Source: Paenibacillus sp. PAMC 26794
GTDB lineage: Bacteria > Bacillota > Bacilli > Paenibacillales > Paenibacillaceae
Assembly: GCF_000316035.1 (NCBI RefSeq)
Contig: NZ_ANHX01000026.1
Coordinates: 1-41,859, forward strand
DNA length: 41,859 nt
Direction of reading: 5' to 3'
Positions 17,431 to 26,197 of the stretch are shown piece after piece. The position numbers were made by a program, and so were the translations under genes. Below the pieces are notes generated by a model that did no database searches, was not told the origin of the DNA, and saw nothing but the letters and a program-made list of their open reading frames with translations. The stretch's first letter is position 1. Every line of letters starts with the position of its first letter.

Positions 17431-20085
17431 TTATTTCGCTTCGTACCAGTTATCACCAAAGCTGACTTCGGCTTTCAGCGGAACCGACAGTTCCAATGCT
17501 TTTTCCATAACAGAAGGGACTAACTCTTTCATCAGTTCCAATTCATCCGCAGGCACTTCGAATACAAGTTCATCGTGCACCTGAAGCAACATGCGGCTCT
17601 TCAGCTGGCGTTCCCGCAGCGCTTCATCCATCTGTACCATGGCCAGCTTAATGATATCTGCCGCAGTTCCCTGAATCGGTGTATTCATCGCCGTACGCTC
17701 TGCGAAAGAACGCAGGTTGAAGTTACTGGCATTAATCTCTGGCAGGTAGCGACGTCGCTCCAACAACGTTTTGACGTAACCATCCTGACGAGCTTCCTTC
17801 ACAATGTCATCCATATATCGGCGTACACCCTGGAAGACTTCAAAATACTGATCAATAAACTGCGCGGCCTCTTTACGCGTAATATGAAGGTTCTGTGATA
17901 AGCCATAATCACTTATTCCATACACGATACCAAAGTTTACTGCCTTGGCGGAACGACGCATATCCCCATCCACATCCTCAGGCTTCACGCCAAATACATC
18001 CGAAGCGGTCTTTGTATGAATATCCATATCATTGACAAACGCTTCCTTCAAGCGCTCATCGTCCGAAATGTGGGCCAGTACACGCAGTTCAATCTGGGAA
18101 TAGTCTGCTGCCAAAATGGACCATCCGGGCTCGGAAGGAACAAATACCTTCCGGATTTTGCGACCTTCCTCCATCCGAATCGGAATGTTCTGCAAGTTCG
18201 GGAACTGACTGCTAAGTCGTCCCGTTGCAGCGATGGTCTGACGGTAATACGTGTGCACCTTGCCATCGCGATCGGAAATCTCTTTGAGCAAACCTTCCAC
18301 ATAAGTGGATTGCAGCTTGGCAAGCTGACGATATTGCAGAATATGCTTGACCACATCATTATAAGGAGCCAATTTCTCCAATACTTCAGCATCTGTGGAA
18401 TAACCGGTTTTTGTTTTTTTCACCACTGGCAAGCCCAATCTGTCAAATAAAATCTCACCCAGTTGCTTCGGTGAATTCAGATTAAATTCCGTTCCTGACA
18501 GCTTGTAGATCTCAGCCATCAGCCTGCTGATCTGTTCTTCAAACTCACTGCCCAAAGCCTGCAGATCGGCTGTATTGGCCTTAATGCCCAGTTTCTCCAT
18601 GTCCGCCAATATACGTGACAATGGCATCTCCATCTCATGGAAAAGCGAATTCATCTCATCCGTTTCCAGCACCTGCTCCTGAAGTGGAATAATGGCTGCT
18701 ACTGCAGCAGCTTTGCGGCACAGAAAATCACCCAAGATCTCCACTTCCGGCACCTTGTACTTGGCCCCTTTGCCCAAGACTGTATCATCCTCCACGAGCG
18801 ACGGCAGACCATACTTGCTCGTGAGTCCACTAATCGTCTGGTTGGATTCCGTTGGATCAAGCAAATAAGCTGCCAGTTGTACATCGAATGACGCACCCGC
18901 GAATTCAATGCCATGCGCATGAAGGGCCAAGTCTACGCGATGAAGATCATAACCGCGCTTTGGCTGGTCTGAATTACCAAGCCATGCCCGCACTGGAGCC
19001 GCTGCCTCGGAATGAAGCAATTCGGGAGATATGAACGTATATGTTCCAGAAGAACCTACAGCAAGTCCAATCAATTTCGCTTGGTGCGGGTTATCCCCAT
19101 GTGTCTCCACGTGGAGGACATCAATGGAATCCAGTGAACTGAACAGCTCACTGATGTTGTCCTCTGTTGCAATGGAAGACTCCACCTCGGCAGCAGGGAC
19201 TGCTTCCTGTTCAGAAATGATGTTGCCACTGAAGGACAGGCGTTCGAGCAAGGATTTGAATTCCAGCTTCGCCAATGCAGGGCCAGCATGTTCTTCTTTT
19301 AATCCAGCGAATTGCATATCCTCCCACGTCTGCTCCAGCGGAACTTCCCGGTGAATCGTCGCGAGTTGTTTGCTCATCCGGGCATCTTCGGCATGGGCCT
19401 CGATCTTTTCTTTCATCTTGCCTTTCAGCTCACTTGTGCCGTTCAGCACATCTTCTACTGAACCGAACTGGTGCAGCAGCTTCAACGCTGTTTTCTCTCC
19501 AACTCCGGGAATCCCCGGAATGTTATCGGACGCATCGCCCATCAGACCCTTGAGATCAATGATTTGCAGCGGCGTCAGACCATAACGCTCCTTAATCTGA
19601 GCAGGATCATACAGCTCAATATCGGTTACCCCTTTACGTGTCAGTCCGATATGGACATGTTCGGAAGCAAGCTGCAGCATATCTTTGTCACCCGATACAA
19701 CAAGCACCTGTCTGCCCGCTTCATCTGCGCGTTTGGTTAACGTTCCGATGATGTCATCTGCTTCGAATCCAGCCAGCTCAAACTGAGCAATACCAAGTCC
19801 TTTCAGCAGTTCTTTGAGCAAAGGGAATTGCTCTGACAACTCTGGTGGTGTTTTCTCCCGTCCACCCTTGTATTCCTGATACCCTTCGTGGCGGAACGTG
19901 ATTTTGCCTGCATCAAATGCAACCATGACATGTGTAGGCTTATGCTCTTCAAGCAGTCTCAGCAGCATCGTAGTGAAGCCATATACCGCATTGGTATGCA
20001 GACCTTTCGAGTTGGTCAGAGGCGGCATTGCAAAAAACGCCCTGTAAATAATGCTATTTCCATCTATGAGAATAAACTTGTCCAT
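17431..20085 (-). CDS. polA: DNA polymerase I
   Basis: Fills gaps and removes RNA primers during Okazaki-fragment processing and excision repair. The 884-aa protein has an N-terminal 5'-3' exonuclease (about 1-290), a degenerate 3'-5' exonuclease domain (about 310-480), and a C-terminal polymerase domain with motif A DYSQIELRVLAH, motif B RRSAKAVNFGIVYG and motif C QVHDELVFEVP. In the proofreading domain the Exo I Asp appears as His (HVETHG) and the Exo III Asp is absent, as in Bacillus-type enzymes without proofreading. It has its own promoter and lies beyond the phoU terminator. The ATG follows a GAGGTG ribosome-binding site. Confidence 0.98.
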   Translation of the reverse strand: MDKFILIDGNSIIYRAFFAMPPLTNSKGLHTNAVYGFTTMLLRLLEEHKPTHVMVAFDAGKITFRHEGYQEYKGGREKTPPELSEQFPLLKELLKGLGIAQFELAGFEADDIIGTLTKRADEAGRQVLVVSGDKDMLQLASEHVHIGLTRKGVTDIELYDPAQIKERYGLTPLQIIDLKGLMGDASDNIPGIPGVGEKTALKLLHQFGSVEDVLNGTSELKGKMKEKIEAHAEDARMSKQLATIHREVPLEQTWEDMQFAGLKEEHAGPALAKLEFKSLLERLSFSGNIISEQEAVPAAEVESSIATEDNISELFSSLDSIDVLHVETHGDNPHQAKLIGLAVGSSGTYTFISPELLHSEAAAPVRAWLGNSDQPKRGYDLHRVDLALHAHGIEFAGASFDVQLAAYLLDPTESNQTISGLTSKYGLPSLVEDDTVLGKGAKYKVPEVEILGDFLCRKAAAVAAIIPLQEQVLETDEMNSLFHEMEMPLSRILADMEKLGIKANTADLQALGSEFEEQISRLMAEIYKLSGTEFNLNSPKQLGEILFDRLGLPVVKKTKTGYSTDAEVLEKLAPYNDVVKHILQYRQLAKLQSTYVEGLLKEISDRDGKVHTYYRQTIAATGRLSSQFPNLQNIPIRMEEGRKIRKVFVPSEPGWSILAADYSQIELRVLAHISDDERLKEAFVNDMDIHTKTASDVFGVKPEDVDGDMRRSAKAVNFGIVYGISDYGLSQNLHITRKEAAQFIDQYFEVFQGVRRYMDDIVKEARQDGYVKTLLERRRYLPEINASNFNLRSFAERTAMNTPIQGTAADIIKLAMVQMDEALRERQLKSRMLLQVHDELVFEVPADELELMKELVPSVMEKALELSVPLKAEVSFGDNWYEAK

Positions 20086-20137
20086 TCCAGCACCTCGCGT
20101 ATCATATGGTCAACCTCTTCAAATTACATCTATTCTC

Positions 20138-20165
20138 ATGATACCATACCCACCTGTCACATCAA
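20138..20165 (-). promoter_or_regulatory. Candidate polA promoter
   Basis: On the minus strand TTGATG is followed after 16 bp by TATCAT, and a TGG just before the -10 hexamer gives an extended -10. It lies about 50 bp before the polA start codon. Confidence 0.45.
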
Positions 20166-20200
20166 AAAGAATAGCCTCTTTTCACTTCATTTTTACTCGC

Positions 20201-20253
20201 AAAAAAAGAACCTTCTCCGCAGACAGCCTGTGCACAGGCCACCCGGGAGAAAG
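20201..20253 (-). terminator. Terminator downstream of phoU
   Basis: On the minus strand CTTTCTCC pairs with GGAGAAGG, enclosing a second pairing GGCCTGT/ACAGGCT, and is followed by a run of seven Ts. It separates the pstB-phoU unit from polA. Confidence 0.8.
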
Positions 20254-20282
20254 TCCTTCATTTGGTATACAGCAATACTCTT

Positions 20283-20942
20283 CTATTGATTCAGATCCGG
20301 ACGTTTACCTGTCACCAGGTATACCGTGCTCTCACCAATGTTGGTTGCATGATCACCAATACGTTCAATGTAACGTCCAACCATCATCAACAGCATAGCC
20401 TGTGAAGCCTGATTCGGATGCTCTGTCATTAACGTGTAGAGATCACTGATCATATGGCTGTACAGTTGATCAACCTGATCGTCCGTTTGAGCCATTTTGT
20501 AGGCCAGATCTGTGTTTTCTTTCAGGAAAGATTCGATGGATTCATCAATCATGGATTTCACGATTTCTGCCATTTGCGGGATATCCACCAGAGGTTTAAT
20601 CAGCTTCTGTCCATCCATCCGGAGTGTCACCTTCGCCACGTCGAGCGCAAGATCTCCCATACGCTCCAGATCACTGGAGATTTTGAATGCCACGATAATA
20701 CGTCTGAGATCCTTCGCCACCGGCTGTTGTGTGATGATCAGTTTGGAGCCAAGTTCCATAATTTTGTCTTCAAGGGCATTCAGATTCGCATCATTCTTGA
20801 TGATGACCTGAGCTTTCTCCGCGTTCATCGTTTGTAAACTCTCAATAGCACCATCCAGTGCTGCTCCTACATGTTCACCCATTTGTTTGAGCAAGGTACG
20901 CAGCTCTTCAAGCTCCTGATCAAATTCTTTTCTGCGAATCAT
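20283..20942 (-). CDS. phoU: Phosphate signalling regulator PhoU
   Basis: PhoU links the Pst transporter to the PhoR kinase and keeps the Pho response off when phosphate is plentiful. The protein (219 aa with this start) is made of two PhoU three-helix repeats, each with the metal-binding SSDLERMGD/GRYIERIGDHATN motif. A longer reading frame starts at 20990, but AAGGAGG sits only 2 nt before the intermediate ATG and 11 nt before this one (MIRRKEFDQEL), and the family length fits. It lies 63 bp after pstB and is probably cotranscribed with it from the Pho-box promoter at 21873-21911. Confidence 0.95.
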   Translation of the reverse strand: MIRRKEFDQELEELRTLLKQMGEHVGAALDGAIESLQTMNAEKAQVIIKNDANLNALEDKIMELGSKLIITQQPVAKDLRRIIVAFKISSDLERMGDLALDVAKVTLRMDGQKLIKPLVDIPQMAEIVKSMIDESIESFLKENTDLAYKMAQTDDQVDQLYSHMISDLYTLMTEHPNQASQAMLLMMVGRYIERIGDHATNIGESTVYLVTGKRPDLNQ

Positions 20943-21005
20943 AGATTTCATGTCCTCCTTATCCATCATCTCCGGGTATGCCGGGATCATTCCAATTCAG
21001 CTCGC

Positions 21006-21761
21006 TTAACCGAACCTTCCAGATATATAATCCTCGGTCCGGGAATCTTGCGGTGTGGAGAATAACGTCTCCGTATCAGCTGCCTCCACCACTTCACCAT
21101 TTAGGAAAAATACCGTGCGTCCAGATACCCGTGCTGCCTGGTGCATATTGTGGGTAACCATAACGATCGTGTACTTGTGATGCAATTCCTTCACCAGTTC
21201 CTCAATCTTCAATGTGGAGATCGGGTCAAGTGCGGACGTTGCTTCATCCATCAGCAGAACGTCAGGCTGTACAGCCAGCGCCCGTGCAATACAGAGACGC
21301 TGTTGTTGTCCGCCGGACAAACTAAGTGCCGACTTTTTTAATACATCCTTCACTTCATCCCACAGGGCAGCATGGACAAGACTTTGTTCCACCAACTGAT
21401 CCAGTTCAGCCTTTTGGGTTAACCCGTGCAAGCGCGGTCCATAAGCCACGTTATCGTATATGGATTTTGGAAAAGGATTCGGCTGTTGGAACACCATGCC
21501 AACTCGTTTGCGCAGTGTCTCCACTTCAATCTCATTACTGTAAATGTCAGAGCCATTCAGCATAACCTGTCCTTCCACACGAACACCCGGAATCATGTCA
21601 TTCATCCGGTTTAACGTGCGAAGCAATGTTGACTTACCACAACCTGACGGCCCGATGAACGCAGTAACGGTTTTTTCCGGCAGATCCATCGATATATTTT
21701 TAAGCGCGTGATGCGTATCATAATATAAATTAAGATTTTCAATGTGAATGAGGTCCTTCAT
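21006..21761 (-). CDS. pstB: Phosphate ABC transporter ATP-binding protein PstB
   Basis: This is the ATPase of the high-affinity phosphate importer PstSCAB. The 251-aa protein has Walker [10 protein letters not shown] (37-45), the Q-loop [10 protein letters not shown] typical of PstB, the LSGGQQQR signature, Walker [12 protein letters not shown] and the H-loop VTHNM. The partner genes pstS, pstC and pstA are not in the window: upstream of pstB is a soluble CBS-chemoreceptor gene instead. A Pho-box array lies about 110 bp before the start codon, so the gene has its own phosphate-controlled promoter. It may be a second pstB serving signalling with PhoU, or the remaining Pst genes may be elsewhere. 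Confidence 0.96.
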   Translation of the reverse strand: MKDLIHIENLNLYYDTHHALKNISMDLPEKTVTAFIGPSGCGKSTLLRTLNRMNDMIPGVRVEGQVMLNGSDIYSNEIEVETLRKRVGMVFQQPNPFPKSIYDNVAYGPRLHGLTQKAELDQLVEQSLVHAALWDEVKDVLKKSALSLSGGQQQRLCIARALAVQPDVLLMDEATSALDPISTLKIEELVKELHHKYTIVMVTHNMHQAARVSGRTVFFLNGEVVEAADTETLFSTPQDSRTEDYISGRFG

Positions 21762-21872
21762 GGATGTTCACTTCTCCTTCGCTGCAGGGACACGGAAACT
21801 CCCTTTACGTTGAGACCGATACTGATAATCTTTCATCGCTGCTCGGCCATCTTTAATATCCTACCCTTTCAT

Positions 21873-21911
21873 TGTAAAAACAGTATCACTTTCATGTTAA
21901 CGGAATGTAAA
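21873..21911 (-). promoter_or_regulatory. Pho box array upstream of pstB-phoU
   Basis: On the minus strand four hexamers start exactly 11 bp apart: TTTACA, TTAACA, GTGATA, TTTACA (plus-strand positions 21906, 21895, 21884 and 21873). Three match the PhoP half-site TT(A/T/C)ACA and the third is poor. PhoP dimers bind such direct repeats. The array is about 110 bp before pstB and well placed to activate it. Confidence 0.75.
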
Positions 21912-21988
21912 AAAGACATCCTTAACCTTCATGATCTGCTTGATGGATCAATCTGATTCCTGATGTCTGCCTTATTGACTACTTTATA

Positions 21989-23170
21989 TTACTCACTATT
22001 CGAAACCATCTCATCCAGCTTCGTACGAATGTGCTCTGCGACTTCTCCAGCTTTCCCGCCTTCCATGGCGATCTCCTCTGCTATACGAGACAAATCTCTC
22101 ACTGCACTGTTCAGTTGTCGGAACGTTGCTCCCCCTGCGGTGACATGCACCGAACTGTCGTCAATCTCCACTCCGCTTGCCTTAACCAGTTCAACAGTCT
22201 GAAGGGTCAATCCACCAATATTCTCTAGCAATGAAGACATGTTCCCCGCAACCTCACGGGTCTGTTTTGCGAGCGCTCGAATCTCGCCTGCAACAATCTG
22301 AAAACCTCGTCCATATTCACCGGCATGAGCTGCTTCGATGGAAGCATTCAGGGCGAGGAGACCACTTTGATCTGCCAGGGAGCGAATGGATTGTGCCATG
22401 CCTGAGCCTGTTTTGATCGAATTCAGCATGTGATCCGCATGTTGTCCTTGACTCTCCATATGCTGATGTACCCGGTTATAGGAAGCATCAACATGCTTCA
22501 AACTCTCTTCGCCCTGCTTGGACAATGCCATGATCTCACGTGCTTCATGTACAGTCTGATTAGCAGCATGCACCAGCTTGGTGACCGCATCGTTGATTCT
22601 GGATATCTCCTGCCTGCTCTCGGACACCGTACGTACCCGTTCTGCCGAAGAAGCCTGTTGCAATCTGCGGGAGAGCGACATTACGTCACGCATCGTCAAC
22701 ACACCGAGCAGTCTGCCTTGTTCCGTAACCAGCAGACAATCGTAGAAATGCTGTTCATTCCGTCCAAGTGCGATATCAATAATCGTTGAGGCTTCCATAT
22801 GAATATCTGCAATAACGGGAGATTTATTCACTACTTGTATGACCGGCTTACGGTAGAATAGATCTGCAGCAAAACGGCCATTTAACATGCGATATAACGT
22901 CTCTCGCATTAACAAACCAGTAGGTTTCATCTGCTCATCACATAATACGATGCAAGGGTGCTCCTGATCCTGATTCATCATCATCGCAGCTTCCCCACAG
23001 GTCGTATGGATCCCGGCGACAGGAACCTGACGATAATAGTCATGCAGACGGATAACAGGTTCTTCAGCAACCACTGTTACTGTATTTTGCTCCATTTCGG
23101 GTGTAGTTAATTCTTCATTATGTAAAACAACATGAGGCTGGTCGGGTTTCACTTCGAGCAACATAGGCAT
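21989..23170 (-). CDS. Soluble CBS-domain / chemoreceptor-signalling-domain protein, predicted Pho regulon
   Basis: The protein (393 aa with this start) has no membrane segment. Residues about 45-180 form a pair of CBS domains, a fold that often binds adenine nucleotides. A coiled-coil linker follows, then a methyl-accepting-chemotaxis hairpin whose tip reads LLALNASIEAAHAGEYGRGF and continues QIVAGEIRALAKQT (about 263-305). It should therefore couple nucleotide or ligand sensing in the cytoplasm to CheA/CheW-type arrays, or act as a free signalling coiled coil. The start chosen (MPMLLEVKPD) follows AAAGGAGA by about 10 nt; a longer frame from 23236 would begin too close to the Pho box. It lies between phoP and pstB and has its own Pho-box array. 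Its role in phosphate response is inference. Confidence 0.85.
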   Translation of the reverse strand: MPMLLEVKPDQPHVVLHNEELTTPEMEQNTVTVVAEEPVIRLHDYYRQVPVAGIHTTCGEAAMMMNQDQEHPCIVLCDEQMKPTGLLMRETLYRMLNGRFAADLFYRKPVIQVVNKSPVIADIHMEASTIIDIALGRNEQHFYDCLLVTEQGRLLGVLTMRDVMSLSRRLQQASSAERVRTVSESRQEISRINDAVTKLVHAANQTVHEAREIMALSKQGEESLKHVDASYNRVHQHMESQGQHADHMLNSIKTGSGMAQSIRSLADQSGLLALNASIEAAHAGEYGRGFQIVAGEIRALAKQTREVAGNMSSLLENIGGLTLQTVELVKASGVEIDDSSVHVTAGGATFRQLNSAVRDLSRIAEEIAMEGGKAGEVAEHIRTKLDEMVSNSE

Positions 23171-23263
23171 AAATGCGCAATCTCCTTTACGTAATAGCTC
23201 CGTCTTGAGGCAGGTTATGTAGGTACAAAGTATCACCCAGATAAGTCCATGCTACTCCCTCTA

Positions 23264-23302
23264 CGTAAAGGAAAATCCTCCTTTATGTTAAACGAACGTA
23301 AA
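23264..23302 (-). promoter_or_regulatory. Pho box array upstream of the CBS-chemoreceptor gene
   Basis: On the minus strand hexamers TTTACG, TTAACA, GAGGAT and TTTACG begin exactly 11 bp apart (plus-strand positions 23297, 23286, 23275 and 23264). This is the same layout as the pstB array, with the third unit degenerate. It starts immediately beyond the phoP terminator. Confidence 0.7.
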
Positions 23303-23303
23303 A

Positions 23304-23348
23304 TAAAACTCCCCGATCATTGCTAACTTGAATGATGGGGAGTTTTTC
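23304..23348. terminator. Terminator of phoP overlapping its stop codon
   Basis: ACTCCCC plus ATCATT pairs with AATGATGGGGAGT around a 9-nt loop, with one bulged base. A/T runs flank both sides. The phoP stop codon (23323-23325) lies in the loop, and the T-rich tail runs into the Pho boxes of the next gene. Confidence 0.85.
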
Positions 23349-24051
23349 TTTTGACAACCAATTTATAACCTACACCACGAATGGAATCAATGTGAACCGA
23401 TTCCGGGTCTAATTCCAGCTTTTTGCGTAATGAGCTTACGTGAACGTCTACGGTTCGTTGACCTCCGATATAATCGAAGCCCCACACCGCGTTCATCAGA
23501 TCATCCCGTGTCAGCACCACACCTGGCTTTTTGGCCAAATATAACAGTACTTCGAACTCTTTGGGACGCAAACTGATGGATTGTCCACCCAGTGTCACTT
23601 CATACTTCAGAGGATAGATCTCCAGCTCTCCCAGAATAATTCGTGAGCCATCCTTGTCTTCAGGCTGTGGTAGATCTTCACCATTGGAATAACGTCTTAA
23701 TACCGCATCCACCCTGGCTAATAACTCCGATACACCAAATGGTTTGGTAATATAATCATCGGCACCCGATTTCAGTCCCTGTACAACCTCAGCTTCACCG
23801 GTCTTCGCCGTCAGAATGATAACGGGTGTACTGACACCCTGAATTCTTAGCTTACTCAGAATGTCCAGACCATTCATACCCGGAAGCATCAGATCCAGTA
23901 AAATGAGATCAAATTCCTGAGACAAGGCCCGGTCATATCCTGCAGATCCGTGATCCTCTGCCGTAACGTCATAACCTTCCTGTGTCAGGTTATACGTGAG
24001 TAATCTTGATAATGTAGGCTCATCTTCAATAACTAGCAAACGCTGTGCCAT
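23323..24051 (-). CDS. phoP: Phosphate response regulator PhoP
   Basis: OmpR/PhoB-family activator and repressor of the Pho regulon. The protein (242 aa with this start, against about 240 in Bacillus subtilis) has a receiver domain with the acidic pocket E9/D10 and phosphoacceptor D53 in LLDLMLPG, and a C-terminal winged-helix DNA-binding domain (from about 140: LRPKEFEVLLYLA, then VDVHVSSLRKKLE). The start MAQRLLVIEDE was chosen because an AGAAGGGG ribosome-binding site precedes it and the longer frame's ATG (24105) lies inside the -10 box TATGAT. The promoter carries two Pho boxes, which implies autoregulation. It lies downstream of phoR, the reverse of the Bacillus subtilis order. Confidence 0.95.
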   Translation of the reverse strand: MAQRLLVIEDEPTLSRLLTYNLTQEGYDVTAEDHGSAGYDRALSQEFDLILLDLMLPGMNGLDILSKLRIQGVSTPVIILTAKTGEAEVVQGLKSGADDYITKPFGVSELLARVDAVLRRYSNGEDLPQPEDKDGSRIILGELEIYPLKYEVTLGGQSISLRPKEFEVLLYLAKKPGVVLTRDDLMNAVWGFDYIGGQRTVDVHVSSLRKKLELDPESVHIDSIRGVGYKLVVKRKTPHHSS

Positions 24052-24100
24052 GATACCCCTTCTCTCTTCATAGGTTGTCTGTTGCCACAACACTTTTTCT

Positions 24101-24132
24101 ATCATAGCACTAATTTGTTAACGCGGTGTAAA
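24101..24132 (-). promoter_or_regulatory. phoP promoter with two Pho boxes
   Basis: On the minus strand TTTACA (24127-24132) and TTAACA (24116-24121) are 11 bp apart, and TATGAT (24101-24106) forms a -10 box. No TTGACA lies at the -35 position, as expected for PhoP-dependent promoters. It sits in the gap between phoR and phoP, so phoP can be expressed apart from phoR. Confidence 0.7.
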
Positions 24133-24167
24133 ACAATACACACTTTTTACATTTTGATACCAGACGC

Positions 24168-25988
24168 CTACATCTCTTCGTCTTGAATGAATGGAAGGAT
24201 CACACGGAACGTTGTCCCCATGCCCAGTTCACTCTCTACAGACAATTTGCCATGATGCAATTCCACCAGATGTTTAACGATGGAAAGTCCAAGGCCTGTG
24301 CCCCCTGAATTACGGGATCTGCCTTTATCAACACGATAGAACCGTTCGAAGATTCGCGGCAAATCTTTTTTCGGTATGCCAATTCCTGTATCCGACACCG
24401 CAAAGACAACTTCATCATCGTTATCCATCGTCACCTGTAACTTCACTCGTCCACCATCGGGGGTATAATTGATGCCGTTGGATAACAGATTGATGAAAAT
24501 CTGCTTCATCTTGTCCTCATCCGCTTCAATGTACAGTTCCTCCGGAACATGCATTTCCAGACGAATCTGCTTTTTCTCCGCCACCTTGGACAAGGTGCCC
24601 AGCACCATTTCGAAGAAAGAGTGTACATGAACAGGTGAGCATTGCAGCGGTGCGCGTTTCGATTCAATTTTGGATAACTCCAGAATATCCCCAATTAATC
24701 GGTTAAGTCGATCTCCTTCATCATAGATGATCTTCAGGAATGATCGCTCTGTCTCCTTATCCTGTACCCCGCCGCTGAGCAACGTTTCGGCAAACCCTTT
24801 GACTGCAGCGACTGGTGTCTTGAGCTCATGAGAGACATTTGCAACGAACTCACTGCGCATTGACTCCAATCGGCGAATCGCCGTCACGTCCTGCAACAGG
24901 AACAACATGCCTCGATACCCACCATCATCTTCGGACATCGGTACTCCATCAATACGGATCAGTTTTTCCTCCGGGTTGAACACACTCACTTCTTCATGCA
25001 TCCGTTCTTTCAGTGCAACACTCTCTTCAATGGTACGAGTTAATTCGTAGTGTCTTTTCAATTCAGTATAAGGTTTACCCGTAACCTTTCCTGCCTGAAT
25101 ACCAAGCATACGCTCCGCTTCCCGATTGACCAGTGCAATGGATTGCCCTGCGTCGATCATGACAATACCTCCGGTCATGTTCGCGAGGACACTCTGTAAC
25201 AACGCTTCATTGTCACGAATCGTCTTCAGCTGGGACTGCAAGCTGTCTGCCATTCCGTTTATGGCAAGCCCCAGCTGTCCGATCTCATCTCTACGCGTTA
25301 CATCAACTCTGGCATCGTATTCCAGCTTGGTGATCCGATGGGCCACTTTTGTAATATGCTCAATCGGGGAGGTTAATCCACGTGCAACTCGATAACTGAC
25401 AAACGCGACAATTAAGAACAATAATCCAAGTGCAGCAAACATAATCATCCAACCACGCTGAAGCCCTTGATCAACCGCATGCAGACTCATGGATAGACGA
25501 ATGTAACCATCAAATTTGCCGCTAGGTATTTCAATCATGTCACTTTGATCCGAATTCACAGGTAGTGCTACATACAGCATGTCTTGTCCCAATGTCTCAC
25601 TGTAACGTATGGATTGCCCGTATCCATCTCCGACAGCACCCTTAATCTCCTCACGGTTCAAGTGATTATCCATGGATGCCGGATCACTCTCGGAATCTCC
25701 AATGACCGTGCCGTCTTTATTGATGAAGGTTACCCGGGAGTCCGTCAGACGATCCAGTTCCAGCGCACGATCTGAATAATACTTTCGTGTGGCTTCCGAG
25801 GTTGGATCACTTGCATCATGGAATGGAAAAGTTGCTTTGAGCAAATTAATCTCGCGCACCATGGTTTGCTCCAATGCGGCTATATGCGTAGTCTTAAACA
25901 CTCTGCCCATCGTATATCCAGCCACAATGACGGATACGCCGATCAGCACCATCATAATGATGGCAAGGCGAATTCGGAACGGTCTCAT
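24168..25988 (-). CDS. phoR: Phosphate sensor histidine kinase PhoR
   Basis: The 606-aa kinase probably phosphorylates PhoP. Visible parts: an N-terminal transmembrane helix (about 7-28); an extracytoplasmic sensor region (about 30-175); a second transmembrane helix (about 180-200); HAMP (about 200-252); PAS (about 260-375); a dimerisation domain with the phosphorylated His in FVANVSHELKTP (H387); and an ATPase domain with N box NLLSNGINYTPDGG, G1 DTGIGIP and G2 GGTGLGLSIV. Length is close to the 579 aa of Bacillus subtilis PhoR. Assignment rests on domain order and on adjacency to phoP, pstB and phoU; other cell-envelope kinases share this layout. It is upstream of phoP, from which it is separated by a promoter. 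Confidence 0.88.
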   Translation of the reverse strand: MRPFRIRLAIIMMVLIGVSVIVAGYTMGRVFKTTHIAALEQTMVREINLLKATFPFHDASDPTSEATRKYYSDRALELDRLTDSRVTFINKDGTVIGDSESDPASMDNHLNREEIKGAVGDGYGQSIRYSETLGQDMLYVALPVNSDQSDMIEIPSGKFDGYIRLSMSLHAVDQGLQRGWMIMFAALGLLFLIVAFVSYRVARGLTSPIEHITKVAHRITKLEYDARVDVTRRDEIGQLGLAINGMADSLQSQLKTIRDNEALLQSVLANMTGGIVMIDAGQSIALVNREAERMLGIQAGKVTGKPYTELKRHYELTRTIEESVALKERMHEEVSVFNPEEKLIRIDGVPMSEDDGGYRGMLFLLQDVTAIRRLESMRSEFVANVSHELKTPVAAVKGFAETLLSGGVQDKETERSFLKIIYDEGDRLNRLIGDILELSKIESKRAPLQCSPVHVHSFFEMVLGTLSKVAEKKQIRLEMHVPEELYIEADEDKMKQIFINLLSNGINYTPDGGRVKLQVTMDNDDEVVFAVSDTGIGIPKKDLPRIFERFYRVDKGRSRNSGGTGLGLSIVKHLVELHHGKLSVESELGMGTTFRVILPFIQDEEM

Positions 25989-26197
25989 CTATCTCTTCCT
26001 TTATGATCAGATTAATATCTAATGATTTGCTCTACATTGAATCCAGTTCAATTCGGTCCCCACGGACTTGCCCCTCCGAGTATAATTGCTCGATCTATCA
26101 TATCACAGATTAGGGGACTCCCAATCTTTTCAGTCAGTACTTTGTAATACGCTATCAACTACAGTCAGACAAGGCTATTAATAAATTATCATAGTTG

